From positions 1 through 26,468 of the IMG/VR virus record IMGVR_UViG_3300001097_000865: 26,468 nt of DNA; one strand, given 5' to 3'. The stretch comes from a virus. Position 1 is the stretch's first letter; every line of letters begins with the position of its first letter. The notes under the pieces were generated by a model. The model made no database searches, had not been told where the DNA came from, and saw only the letters and a list, made by a program, of their open reading frames with translations. This document shows, one piece after another, positions 6,446 through 15,700 of this stretch. Position numbers and translations under genes: made by a program.

Positions 6446-7543
6446 ATGGCAATAGCGAAGAGAAAGAAATATAGTATCGACACACCAGAAATAAGCACAG
6501 TTACAAAAGATTTGAGGGGTAAGGCTATACTAGTTTATGGCTCTAACTCACTAGGTAAAACAAAACAAGCTACAAGAGCTTGCAAACCATATTACTTACC
6601 GTTTGAAGCTGGTATTAATGCTATTTCTGGTGTAAATTTTCTACCATTGCACAATAAATGGTCTAATTTTAAGAAAATTAACAAACAATTAACTGACCCT
6701 AGAAAATTAGAAAAGAATAAAGAAAAATACCAAACAATCATATTTGATACAGTATTTGCCGCATCAATGATGTGTCAAGATTATTTATGCCAAAAAAATG
6801 GGGTTGAAGACATCAGCAAAGGGAACAAAGGTTACGGATTGTGGAAGGATTATCAAACAGAGTTTTGGAAAGAGATTAATAAATTAACTAACTCTGGCTA
6901 TACTGTTTATTTTATTTCGCATGAAGGTCAGCGTACGTTCACAGATGAAGAAGGAGAAGATTACACTAAAATTTTCCCAACTGGCGATACACGTTCTATA
7001 GACCCAATTATAGACTTGTGCGATATTGTTTTATACTTGAAGCCTAATGGACTAGATAAGTCTGGCCAAGAAAAACTTAGTTCGGCATTCATGGTTAACA
7101 CTAAAGAATATCTAGCACGCTCTAGATTTGATTACATGCAAACGAAACTAGAAGAATTTACAATTGAGAATTTAGAAGAAGCAATTAGACTCGCTGTAGA
7201 AAAAGAAGAAGAAGTTAACGGCAAACAAGCTGTAACTACTTTTGAAGAACAAAAAGTAGAGTTGATAGAAGAAGAAATGCCTTTTGATGAATTAGTGGCA
7301 GAAATTAAAAGATATGCAACTATGTTATTTAAACTTGATAGATTTGAAGAGTATACTGACATAACAAATGAGTATCTAGGTGATGGCAAAGGCGTAGGCG
7401 AAGCAAAAGAAACGCAAAAACAACAATTAGAGATGATTCTTTTTGATTTAGAAGATGAGTATGAAGATACTCTAGAAGGTTATGAATATAATCTAGAGGA
7501 TGCTGATGACGAGAATGAAGATGAAGATGATGATGAGGAATAG
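6446..7543 (+). CDS. Sak4-type RecA-fold phage recombination ATPase (AAA_24 family)
   Basis: This encodes 365 residues. Walker A is G32-SNSLG-K38-T39, Walker B is the hydrophobic strand ending in Asp101 (QTIIFDT), and a sensor-like strand ends in ISHE (157-160). This order and size fit the P-loop domain of Sak4-type phage recombinases, which act with an ssDNA-binding protein in strand annealing or exchange during replication-linked recombination. The C-terminal 140 residues are an acidic, largely helical extension ending in a run of Asp/Glu, longer than I expect for the core family. It is preceded by a gene with an SSB-like tail, a pairing known from other phages. Start ATG 6446 follows AAAAGGAG. 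A terminator closes this two-gene unit. Confidence 0.85.
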   Translation: MAIAKRKKYSIDTPEISTVTKDLRGKAILVYGSNSLGKTKQATRACKPYYLPFEAGINAISGVNFLPLHNKWSNFKKINKQLTDPRKLEKNKEKYQTIIFDTVFAASMMCQDYLCQKNGVEDISKGNKGYGLWKDYQTEFWKEINKLTNSGYTVYFISHEGQRTFTDEEGEDYTKIFPTGDTRSIDPIIDLCDIVLYLKPNGLDKSGQEKLSSAFMVNTKEYLARSRFDYMQTKLEEFTIENLEEAIRLAVEKEEEVNGKQAVTTFEEQKVELIEEEMPFDELVAEIKRYATMLFKLDRFEEYTDITNEYLGDGKGVGEAKETQKQQLEMILFDLEDEYEDTLEGYEYNLEDADDENEDEDDDEE

Positions 7544-7551
7544 ATTTTAAT

Positions 7552-7581
7552 GGGGTGGGATTAATCCCGCCCTTTTCTTTT
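7552..7581 (+). terminator. Rho-independent terminator after the Sak4-type gene
   Basis: GGGTGGG (7553-7559) pairs with CCCGCCC (7566-7572), one G-U pair, around a 6-base loop ATTAAT. It is followed by TTTTCTTTT (7573-7581). The GC-rich stem stands out in this AT-rich window. Confidence 0.92.
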
Positions 7582-7600
7582 AAGCAAAGGAGTATGCGTT

Positions 7601-8131
7601 ATGGCTAGAAAAGCAACTTGTCCTCATTGCAATCAATTTATAGAAATTGACGATGGATTCAAGAAATTTCAAAATAGAAAATATCATTTAATTTGTTATA
7701 AATTAGCGATGGAAGAAATCTACGAAAATAATAAAAAAGACATAGACCCTAAACAAGAACTTTATGAGTACATATGTAAAGTATATGGTACACAAGAGGT
7801 TAGTCCGATGATTAATTCGCAGATAGAAAGATATATGACTGAGTATCCCACTTGGAAATATAGTGGTATATTGTACACAATAAGATATTTAACAGAGGTA
7901 GAAAAAACAGACATTAAAAACAATCCTAATATCAGAGGGGTTGGATTTTTACCTTATAAATATGACTTAGCGAAACAACATTTTTTAATAGTTAAGAGCG
8001 CTAATGACAATTTAAATGAACAATTGAAAAATAAAACTATTAAAGATTTTGTTATTGATAAGAAAATAAGACTTAAACCAATAAATTACGATAACAATGA
8101 CAAAGACATTATAAAAATCGAAGATTTGTAG
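7601..8131 (+). CDS. Zinc-ribbon protein in helicase-loader position
   Basis: This encodes 176 residues with an N-terminal metal-binding motif, C7-PH-C10 and H29-LI-C32, which looks like half of a LIM or treble-clef finger. The remainder is helical and charged, with PTWKYSGILYTIRYL and GVGFLPYKYDLAKQHF as the most conserved-looking parts. It lies immediately upstream of the DnaB-type helicase (10 bases), the position often held by a helicase loader or replisome organiser in phages of Bacillota. I do not recognise a loader family, so that role is inference from position. Start ATG 7601 is behind AAAGGAG and just after a terminator, so it begins a new unit or is reached by readthrough. Confidence 0.72.
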   Translation: MARKATCPHCNQFIEIDDGFKKFQNRKYHLICYKLAMEEIYENNKKDIDPKQELYEYICKVYGTQEVSPMINSQIERYMTEYPTWKYSGILYTIRYLTEVEKTDIKNNPNIRGVGFLPYKYDLAKQHFLIVKSANDNLNEQLKNKTIKDFVIDKKIRLKPINYDNNDKDIIKIEDL

Positions 8132-8141
8132 AGGGTGAGAT

Positions 8142-9710
8142 ATGAAAGACAAAATGATAGTATTGAATATAATAGGTTGTCTTCTTAAAAAACCAGATTT
8201 ACTTTTTGAGGAAGAATATAATTTAAAAATAACAGACTTCCCAGAGAAATTTCATCAAATCGTATTTGCCGCTATAAACAATATGGTTCATAGTGGAGTG
8301 AGAAATATAACTTCAATAGAAATTGATAATTTTTTACTACAATACGACAAACAATATAAAACTTTTACAGACAATGAAGGAATAGATTTTTTAGAAAAAT
8401 CAAAAAAATTAGCTAATATTAGAAATTTTGATTTTTATTATAAGAGATTAAAAAAAATAAGTTTACTCAATAGCTTAGATTCTGATGGATTTGACATAAG
8501 GGAAATAATAGACGAAGACGAATTGGACGTTAATATTAAGGAAAGAATGCAATCTAATTTTGATGAAATGTCAATAGAAGAAATAATTAATACATATGAT
8601 GCCAAAATAATTAAACTAAGGGAAGAATACACAAATAATATAGATATAAAGGTGATACAAGCTGGAGAGGGACTATTAAATCTAAAAGAAGAATACAAAA
8701 TAACTCCAGAAATGGGTATGGGCGGTGGAAGTAACTTATTAAATACAATCACAAGAGGATTAAGATTAAAAAAGTTCTATTTAAGGTCTTCCCCATCTGG
8801 CGTTGGTAAAACTCGTTTAGCTGTTGGAGATATATGTAGGCTATCTGTTTGTAAGTATTATGACTGGAATACACATGTGTGGATAGAAACAAATGTTTCT
8901 GAGCCTAGCTTGTTTATAACTACAGAGCTAGAAAAAGAAGAAATACAGACATTAATATTAGCTAATGTTTCTGGAGTGAATGAAGAGAAGATACTGGATG
9001 GTAAATATAGCGAAGAAGAAGAAGAAGTGGTTAATAAAGCCATAGAGATTATAGCTCTTGCTCCATTTTGGATAGAAGAACAACCAACATTTTCAATACA
9101 AGATATAGAGAATGCGATTAAAAGAAATAAAATAGAAAACAAAATAAGGTACGTGTTCTTTGATTACATCTTTATGTCTATTAAAATGCTGATGGATATA
9201 ACATCGAAAACAAATGGAGTTAAATTAAGAGAAGACAATATTTTGTATATGTTTTCCGATAAAATGAAAGAATTATGTAATAAACTTAATGTTCATATAA
9301 ATTCTTCCTCGCAGTTAAACGGAGATTGGGAGAATAAGAAAAACGCTAACCAGAATTTATTACGTGGCGCTAAAGCGTTAGCCGACAAATTGGATATAGG
9401 TTCTATAGTTTTATTGCCAACAGAAACAGATTTACAAGCTATAAGACCTATAATACAATCGATTGGAGGATTCATGCCAGAACCGAATTTAGTATACCAT
9501 ATTTACAAAGTCAGAAGAGGTAAGTTAAATAATATCAAGTTGTGGGTCTATTTTGACTATGGCACTTGTAGAACTACCGACCTCTTTGTAACAGATAATG
9601 ATTATAATTTAATAACTGTAGAATCAACTACAATAGAAAAAATATTGGAATTAACAGAAGACAAGAACACTGATAGTGATGATAACGATGTGGATTGTTT
9701 CAGATTCTAG
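8142..9710 (+). CDS. dnaB: Replicative DNA helicase, DnaB type
   Basis: This encodes 522 residues. Residues 1-110 resemble the DnaB N-terminal helical domain (IIGCLLKKPDL, FPEKFHQIVF). Residues 110-190 form a helical linker. The RecA-type motor domain begins about 195 with GGGSNLLNTITRGLRLKKFYL and Walker A SPSGVGKT (217-224). Then come ITTELEKEEI, Walker B strand YVFFDY, the H3-like SSSQLNG and LRGAKALADKLD, all in DnaB order. It should be the hexameric helicase that unwinds the fork 5' to 3' and recruits the downstream primase. The C-terminal tail is acidic (DKNTDSDDNDVD). Start ATG 8142 follows GAGGGTGAG. It is larger than typical DnaB (about 450 residues). Confidence 0.88.
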   Translation: MKDKMIVLNIIGCLLKKPDLLFEEEYNLKITDFPEKFHQIVFAAINNMVHSGVRNITSIEIDNFLLQYDKQYKTFTDNEGIDFLEKSKKLANIRNFDFYYKRLKKISLLNSLDSDGFDIREIIDEDELDVNIKERMQSNFDEMSIEEIINTYDAKIIKLREEYTNNIDIKVIQAGEGLLNLKEEYKITPEMGMGGGSNLLNTITRGLRLKKFYLRSSPSGVGKTRLAVGDICRLSVCKYYDWNTHVWIETNVSEPSLFITTELEKEEIQTLILANVSGVNEEKILDGKYSEEEEEVVNKAIEIIALAPFWIEEQPTFSIQDIENAIKRNKIENKIRYVFFDYIFMSIKMLMDITSKTNGVKLREDNILYMFSDKMKELCNKLNVHINSSSQLNGDWENKKNANQNLLRGAKALADKLDIGSIVLLPTETDLQAIRPIIQSIGGFMPEPNLVYHIYKVRRGKLNNIKLWVYFDYGTCRTTDLFVTDNDYNLITVESTTIEKILELTEDKNTDSDDNDVDCFRF

Positions 9711-9722
9711 AAAGGAACTTTT

Positions 9723-10832
9723 ATGGATAAAAACGAGATAAAAGAAAAACTATCTAAAGAAGATATTACAAAAATAGTTATGAGTATGGGTAGTGCTGAA
9801 CCTAAGACAGATATGAATGGAGATTTAATCTTTCAGTCTGTTTGTCATGGAAGCACTAGCTACAAAATGTATTATTTCGTAGATTCTAAAAACTTTCATT
9901 GTTATACACAATGTCACGACAATTTTGATATATATGAGTTAGTCTCTAGAGTCCATTCTAATCCATCTTTCATAGAAAATGTTAGATATGTAGCTGACTT
10001 TTTTGGGTTTGAATTTAGTTCACAAAGACCAAAAGGTTTTTTAAGAGAAATTAAATACACTGACGATTGGGATATGATTGATAGATATAACAGAATATAT
10101 GACAGAATAAATAAAGAAGAAGAGATAATACAAGACAAACATTATAACGAACACTTGTTAAAACTATTTTCAGAATTATATTATTGTGGTTGGATAGAAG
10201 AAGGGTTATCTGTAGAGTCAATGCAAAAATACGGTATACTCTATAGACAATCTGAATCAGAAATAATCATTCCATACAGGGAAATTACTGGAGGATTAAT
10301 AGGGATACGTTCTAGGACACTTATTAAACATAAAGTAGACAGTGGTTTTAAATATATGCCTACTTCTATACAAGGGAAATTTTATACCCATGCTGTCTCT
10401 AATGCGTTATACGGTTTGAATATAAATCATGAAGTTATAAGAAGAATACATAAAATAATGTTAGTAGAAGGAGAAAAAACAGTAATTAAATGTCATACAT
10501 TTTATGGTGAAAATAACTTTACAGCGGGATTGTCTAGTTCTAGTCTTAGTGAAGAACAGAGAGATATTATATTAAGCTTAGGTGTAAGTGAAGCCATATT
10601 GGCTTTTGATAAACCATCCGAAGAAATTTGGAACAATGAAGAAGAAAAAGAGAAATATATAAACAATATTCTAAAAGTGGCTTATATGTTATCTCCTTAT
10701 ATGACTGTTTATGTATTATGGGATGATTATGGATTGTTGGATTTTAAAGATAGTCCAGCAGACAAAGGCAAAGAAGTGTTAGAAGAGTTAATGAAAAACA
10801 AACAAGAAGTAGAAAGTAGAGAGGAAGACTAA
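9723..10832 (+). CDS. dnaG: DnaG-type primase (zinc finger plus TOPRIM)
   Basis: This encodes 369 residues, well short of cellular DnaG (about 600), consistent with loss of the helicase-binding C-terminal domain. Residues 30-70 form a CHC2-like zinc finger with C41-H42 and C60-x3-C64; the spacing differs from the usual CxxH and CxxC. After an RNA-polymerase-core region (EIIIPYREITGGLIGIRSR) comes the TOPRIM domain with VEGEK (248-252, Glu249 the likely metal ligand), an ILAFDKP strand (Asp296) and KDSPADKG near the end. It should make RNA primers at the fork. It follows the helicase gene by 12 bases and is preceded by AAAGGAAC. Confidence 0.85.
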   Translation: MDKNEIKEKLSKEDITKIVMSMGSAEPKTDMNGDLIFQSVCHGSTSYKMYYFVDSKNFHCYTQCHDNFDIYELVSRVHSNPSFIENVRYVADFFGFEFSSQRPKGFLREIKYTDDWDMIDRYNRIYDRINKEEEIIQDKHYNEHLLKLFSELYYCGWIEEGLSVESMQKYGILYRQSESEIIIPYREITGGLIGIRSRTLIKHKVDSGFKYMPTSIQGKFYTHAVSNALYGLNINHEVIRRIHKIMLVEGEKTVIKCHTFYGENNFTAGLSSSSLSEEQRDIILSLGVSEAILAFDKPSEEIWNNEEEKEKYINNILKVAYMLSPYMTVYVLWDDYGLLDFKDSPADKGKEVLEELMKNKQEVESREED

Positions 10833-10835
10833 ATT

Positions 10836-12623
10836 ATGAAATATAACGTCATTGGTAGTAACGATTACATATTCGATTTAAGAGCGAGTATATTTGAAAA
10901 CAGGGGTATAGACAGAAAGGACATAGAAAAATTTTTAAACCCAACTAGAATCGTTGAAAATAGCTACAAAAAATTAGATAATATTATCACAGCTGTTAAA
11001 GTATTGAAAAAACATTTAGAAAACAAAAGCAGAATACATATTATTGCAGATAGTGATTGTGATGGATATTGTTCTGGCAGTGCAATGTATTTAGCTTTGA
11101 AGGAAATATATCCGCTGTATAATTCACATTTAACTTGGAACATCCACGAAGAAAAAGCACACGGTATAGTCATAGAGGAGTTAGAAGAGTTTAAAAATTC
11201 GAAAGGCAAATATAACTTTGATTTATTAATCGTGCCTGATGCTGGAAGCAGTGATGTAAAAGAATGTAAAATACTTAAAGAATTAGGTATAGATGTTATC
11301 ATATTAGACCATCATGAATCCGATGTAGAGAATGATTATGCTATTGTAGTAAACCCTCAGTTATCCCCTAATTACCCTAATAAAGAGATTTGCGGAACAA
11401 CAGTGGTATATAAATTTCTTCAAGCTTTAGATAAGGAACTTAAATGCTCTGTGGCTAATAATTATATTGATTTGGTTGCGGTTGCCACAATTTCTGATAT
11501 GATGGACACAAGAGAGTTGGAGAATAGATATTATATTAATCAAGGGTTGAAAAAAATAAAAAATCCTTTTGTACAAGCACTTATTAAGAAACAATCTTTC
11601 TCTATGAAGCGTACCAATATTAAAGGTATTGGCTGGTATATAGCTCCACTTATAAACGCAGTAACCAGAGTTGGAACTGTCGCAGAGAGAAAAGATTTAT
11701 TCAGAGCTTTTACTGACACAGAGTTACAAATTATATATAAAAGAAGTAAAAATGCGGAAGAACAGTTAGTCTATTTATACGAAGATATGGCTAGACAATT
11801 AGTCAATATAAAATCTAGACAAGACAGATTAAGAGATAAAGTATCCCCTACACTATTACTATCTGCCAATGAAAACAATGTATTAAATATTATTAAAATG
11901 GATGATGATGTAAAATACAAACATATGAAAGGCGTACTAGCTATGAAAGTTGCTAGCAACATTAACAGACCTACTTTGTTGTTCGTAGAAAGAAAAGTAG
12001 AAGTAAACGGAGAAATTAAAACAATATTACAGGGCTCTGGTCGTAATTTAGATTATTACTTTATAGATAATTTAAGGGACGAATTAATAAGCAGTGGGTT
12101 GTTTATAAATGCGGCAGGTCACGGTAATGCTTTTGGATTTTCATTGTTATTAGAAAACAAGGATAAAGCCATTGAATTTTTTAATAAAAAATATGAAAAC
12201 CATGAAAATAGCGTGACAGTAGATTTTGAAATTAATAGTAGTAAATTACAAAAATCGTTAGTGAAAACATTTGACAATTTGAAAGATATATGGGGACAGT
12301 CATTTAAAGAGCCAAAAGTAATTATTAAAGATGTAGTAGTTAAAAACGCAGTAATCAATGAAAAAAAGAGTTTACTTTCTTTTGTCAATGAAGACACAGG
12401 TATAGAATATAAATTGTTTTTCCCTAATGAAAAAGTTATTTTAGACTTGACAAATGAAGAAAAAGATGTTACAATAGATGTAATAGGTGGTTTGGATATA
12501 AATGAGTGGAATGGAGACAAGACATACCAAGTGGTTATAGAAGATTATGAGATAACAGACTCTAGAAAAGTCAAAAAATTTAAAAATGGAAAAGGCAAAG
12601 GGAAAGATGATTTCTTCTTTTAA
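10836..12623 (+). CDS. recJ: RecJ-type single-strand DNA exonuclease (DHH/DHHA1)
   Basis: This encodes 595 residues with the full DHH set: motif I D72-S-D74-C-D76-G, motif II VPDAGSSD (Asp135), motif III D158-H159-H160, and motif IV ATISDMMD (Asp221). The DHHA1 domain has AAGHGNAFGF with His429. An OB-like C-terminal domain follows and the end is basic (KKFKNGKGKGKDD). RecJ degrades ssDNA 5' to 3' with Mn2+/Mg2+ and acts in recombination and repair. In a phage replisome it may resect ends for Sak4-mediated annealing or process lagging-strand ends. Start ATG 10836 lies 3 bases after the primase stop, with GAGGAAG inside the primase end. The gene closes with a hairpin. Confidence 0.92.
   Translation: MKYNVIGSNDYIFDLRASIFENRGIDRKDIEKFLNPTRIVENSYKKLDNIITAVKVLKKHLENKSRIHIIADSDCDGYCSGSAMYLALKEIYPLYNSHLTWNIHEEKAHGIVIEELEEFKNSKGKYNFDLLIVPDAGSSDVKECKILKELGIDVIILDHHESDVENDYAIVVNPQLSPNYPNKEICGTTVVYKFLQALDKELKCSVANNYIDLVAVATISDMMDTRELENRYYINQGLKKIKNPFVQALIKKQSFSMKRTNIKGIGWYIAPLINAVTRVGTVAERKDLFRAFTDTELQIIYKRSKNAEEQLVYLYEDMARQLVNIKSRQDRLRDKVSPTLLLSANENNVLNIIKMDDDVKYKHMKGVLAMKVASNINRPTLLFVERKVEVNGEIKTILQGSGRNLDYYFIDNLRDELISSGLFINAAGHGNAFGFSLLLENKDKAIEFFNKKYENHENSVTVDFEINSSKLQKSLVKTFDNLKDIWGQSFKEPKVIIKDVVVKNAVINEKKSLLSFVNEDTGIEYKLFFPNEKVILDLTNEEKDVTIDVIGGLDINEWNGDKTYQVVIEDYEITDSRKVKKFKNGKGKGKDDFFF
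12447..12475 (+). promoter_or_regulatory. Candidate internal promoter within recJ
   Basis: TTGACA (12447-12452), a 17-base spacer and TACAAT (12470-12475), with TG at 12467-12468, all inside recJ codons (LTNEEKDVTI). Boxes and spacing match the promoters at 5337 and 19154, including AAAT after the -35. It would read toward the polymerase gene but through the hairpin at 12630. It could also be chance from AT-rich codons. Confidence 0.45.
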
Positions 12624-12629
12624 ACCAAC

Positions 12630-12664
12630 ATTAGGTAGACAAGCTAGATATTTGTCTACCTAAT
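12630..12664 (+). terminator. Terminator-like hairpin after recJ
   Basis: ATTAGGTAGACAA (12630-12642) pairs perfectly over 13 bases with TTGTCTACCTAAT (12652-12664), with a 9-base loop. It begins 6 bases after the recJ stop. Only a short T-rich tail follows (TT, then AAAG), so termination may be partial and the hairpin could act as an attenuator or message-end protector. Confidence 0.72.
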
Positions 12665-12692
12665 TTAAAGAAAGAATTGAACTACTCACGGT

Positions 12693-12722
12693 TTGTAACT
12701 ATCCCATTTGGACTAGTATAAA
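12693..12722 (+). promoter_or_regulatory. Weak candidate promoter before the polymerase gene
   Basis: TTGTAA (12693-12698), an 18-base spacer and TATAAA (12717-12722) lie between the recJ hairpin and the AAGGAAGTG ribosome binding site of the polymerase gene. Box scores are modest and only the position favours it. Confidence 0.35.
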
Positions 12723-12736
12723 GAAGGAAGTGAATT

Positions 12737-15700
12737 ATGGATTACGAAAGATGTGAGCTATGCGACAAATTAACAGGTGGTGCTGGGCGATTAGATGATT
12801 CAATTGTATGCAGTGAATGTAATAAGGTTATATGTGAAGATTGTGGTAAGAATATAATAAACAGCGAGGTTGTGTGTTTGGAATGCCTTGGTTTTAATCT
12901 GTCCGATGAAGAGTTTTCTGAGCTACACGGACATACAGAAATGTCAAACTTTAGACTTCTAGACTCTATAAACAAAGTTGAAGACTATGTTAACTATGCT
13001 TATAAAATGGGTTTAAATGCTGTAGCAATAACTGACCATGAAACTGTTTCAGCACACATAAAAGGTATAAAAGCGTATAAGGAAATAAAGAAGAATGATG
13101 CTGACACTAATTTTAAATTAATATTAGGAAACGAAATATATTTAGTTGATAAAATGAAAGAGCTTCCATCAGATAAAATAGATTATCATCACTTTTTATT
13201 ACTAGCAAGGAATAAAAAAGGGCATAAAGTAATAAGAGAATTGTCATCTAGAGCTTGGTCTAACTCTTATACAGATAGAGCAATGGAAAGAGTACCGACT
13301 TTAAAGAGTTGGGTAGAAGAAATGAAAGACGAAATAAAAGGGAACGTCTACGGGAGCACAGCGTGTCTAGGTTCTGAATTTTCTAAATTGGTTTTAGAGT
13401 ATTTAGACACAAATAGCTTAGGAGTCAAGCACGAAATAAACGATTTTATAAAATGGAATATAGATATATTCGGAGCTGATGGTTTCTTTATAGAATTGCA
13501 ATCAGCGACAACAGTAGAACAAATTGAATATAACAAGTTTGCGATAGTAATAGCCAAAGCATATTCTTTAAAATGGATAATAACCAATGATATACATTAC
13601 CTTAATAAAACTAAGAGAAAAGTGCATAGCAACTATTTAAAATCTAAACAAGAAGAAAGAGAAGTAGACTCTTTCTATAACAACACTTATTTTAAAAACA
13701 TAAAAGAAATGCAAGAACAAATGGATTATCTGTCAGATAAGGATTTTAAAGATGGTATTAATAACACTGTGTTCATTAGCAATAACATAGAGACCTATGA
13801 TTTGAATCACGAAGTTATAGTGCCAGAACTAACCTTGCCAGAATTTGAATTGGATAATATTTTTTCTTTATATTACGATAAGTATGAATATATTAATAAG
13901 TTTGCCAATAGTATGTTTAATCAAGATAAATACATGTTGTATTTGATTGAAAAAGGATTCAAGAGGTTTAACCAAAAATACAATGAAGAAAATTTAGCGA
14001 GAATAGATATAGAATTAAAACAATTATGGAATATTAGTATAAAACTAGGGCAACGATTATCAGCTTATTATAACCTCACAGAAAGATTAGTAGAAATAAT
14101 GTGGGATGATAATTTAGGAAATAGTCTTGTAGGAGTCGCTAGAGGTAGTGTTACAGGTTTTTATACTTGCTATCTAATGGAAATAATTCAAATAAATCCT
14201 ATCGAGTACGATTTACCTTATTGGAGACATATAAGCGAGAGTAGACCAGAGCTTCCCGACATTGACCTTGATTCACAATCAAGTAGAAGGGCTTTTATAT
14301 TCGATTCCATAAAACAAGAAATTGGGTATGAAAATGGTTTGAATATTATAACATTTACAACAGAAGCTACCAAATCAGCATTGTTAACAAGTTGTAGAGG
14401 ATTGGATATAGATATAGATTTAGCACAAGAAATGTCTGATTTAATTCCTTCTGAAAGAGGTTTCCTATGGTCTTTGAAAGATTGTATTTATGGCAACGAA
14501 GAGTTAGGTAGGAAGGTAGTTACACAACTGGTAAACGTGCTTAAAATCCATGAAAATCTAATAGAAACAGCCTTGGGGATAGAGGGGCTAATAAACGGAC
14601 GTTCTTCTCATGCAAGCGGTTTTTATATCTTTAAAAACGGTTTTATAGAACAGAATGCTTTAATGAAATCTCCTAAAGGTCAATTTATTACACAATTTAA
14701 TATGGAAGACTCGGATTATTTAGGTGGTCTTAAAGTAGACTGTCTTACAATTAAAGCTTTAGACAAACAAAGAAAAACTTTAGATTTACTAATGGCAGAT
14801 GGATTGATAAAATGGCAAGGTACTTTAAAAGCCACTTACGATGAATATTTATTGCCTAGTGTAATAAATTTGAATAATGTTGAAATGTGGGCAAATATAA
14901 ACAATGAAGTAATCACAGATTTATTCCAATTTGAAACAATGATGGGTTCTCAAACTATTAAATTGTTACAACCTAAGAATATAGAGGAAATGGCAATAGG
15001 GAATTCAGCTATGCGACTTCAAGCAGAAGATGGTGGCCAGTCTCCGTTGGAAATGTTCGCTATGAACAAAAATAATATTGATATTTGGTATAAAATGGCT
15101 AGAGAATATGGTCTCACAGAAGAAGAAATTAACATTTTAGAGAAGCACTTGGGAAAAAGATACATGTTAGCTATAGAACAAGAAGATATAATGGAACTTT
15201 CAATGGACGAAAAAATATCTGGGTTCGATTTAGTTAAAGCAAATAAGCTTAGAAAAGCAGTAGCTAAGAAGAAAAAAGATATATTATCACAAGTAAAAGA
15301 GATTTTTTATGAAGGAGGTTTAAAACTAAACACTAGAGAAAAATTTCTAGATTTTGTATGGGATAAAGCTATAATGTTACAAGCTGGGTACGGTTTTTCG
15401 AAAAATCACACTGTTCCTTATTCTATGATAGGTGTTCAAGAGGCTTGGTTAGCTACTAATTACAGTCCCATCTATTGGAATACTGCTTGCCTTACAATAA
15501 ATTCAGAGTCTAGTCAAGAAGAATTATTCGATGAAGATGATAAAAATACGAAAACTACACAATACGGTAAAATAGCTAAAGCTATAAGTCGTATGCAAAG
15601 CAGAGGTATAGCAGTAACTTTGCCTAATATAAATAAAGCGAATTTTGAATTTACTCCAGACAGTGAAAATAATAAAATTATATTTGGGCTTAAAGGTATA

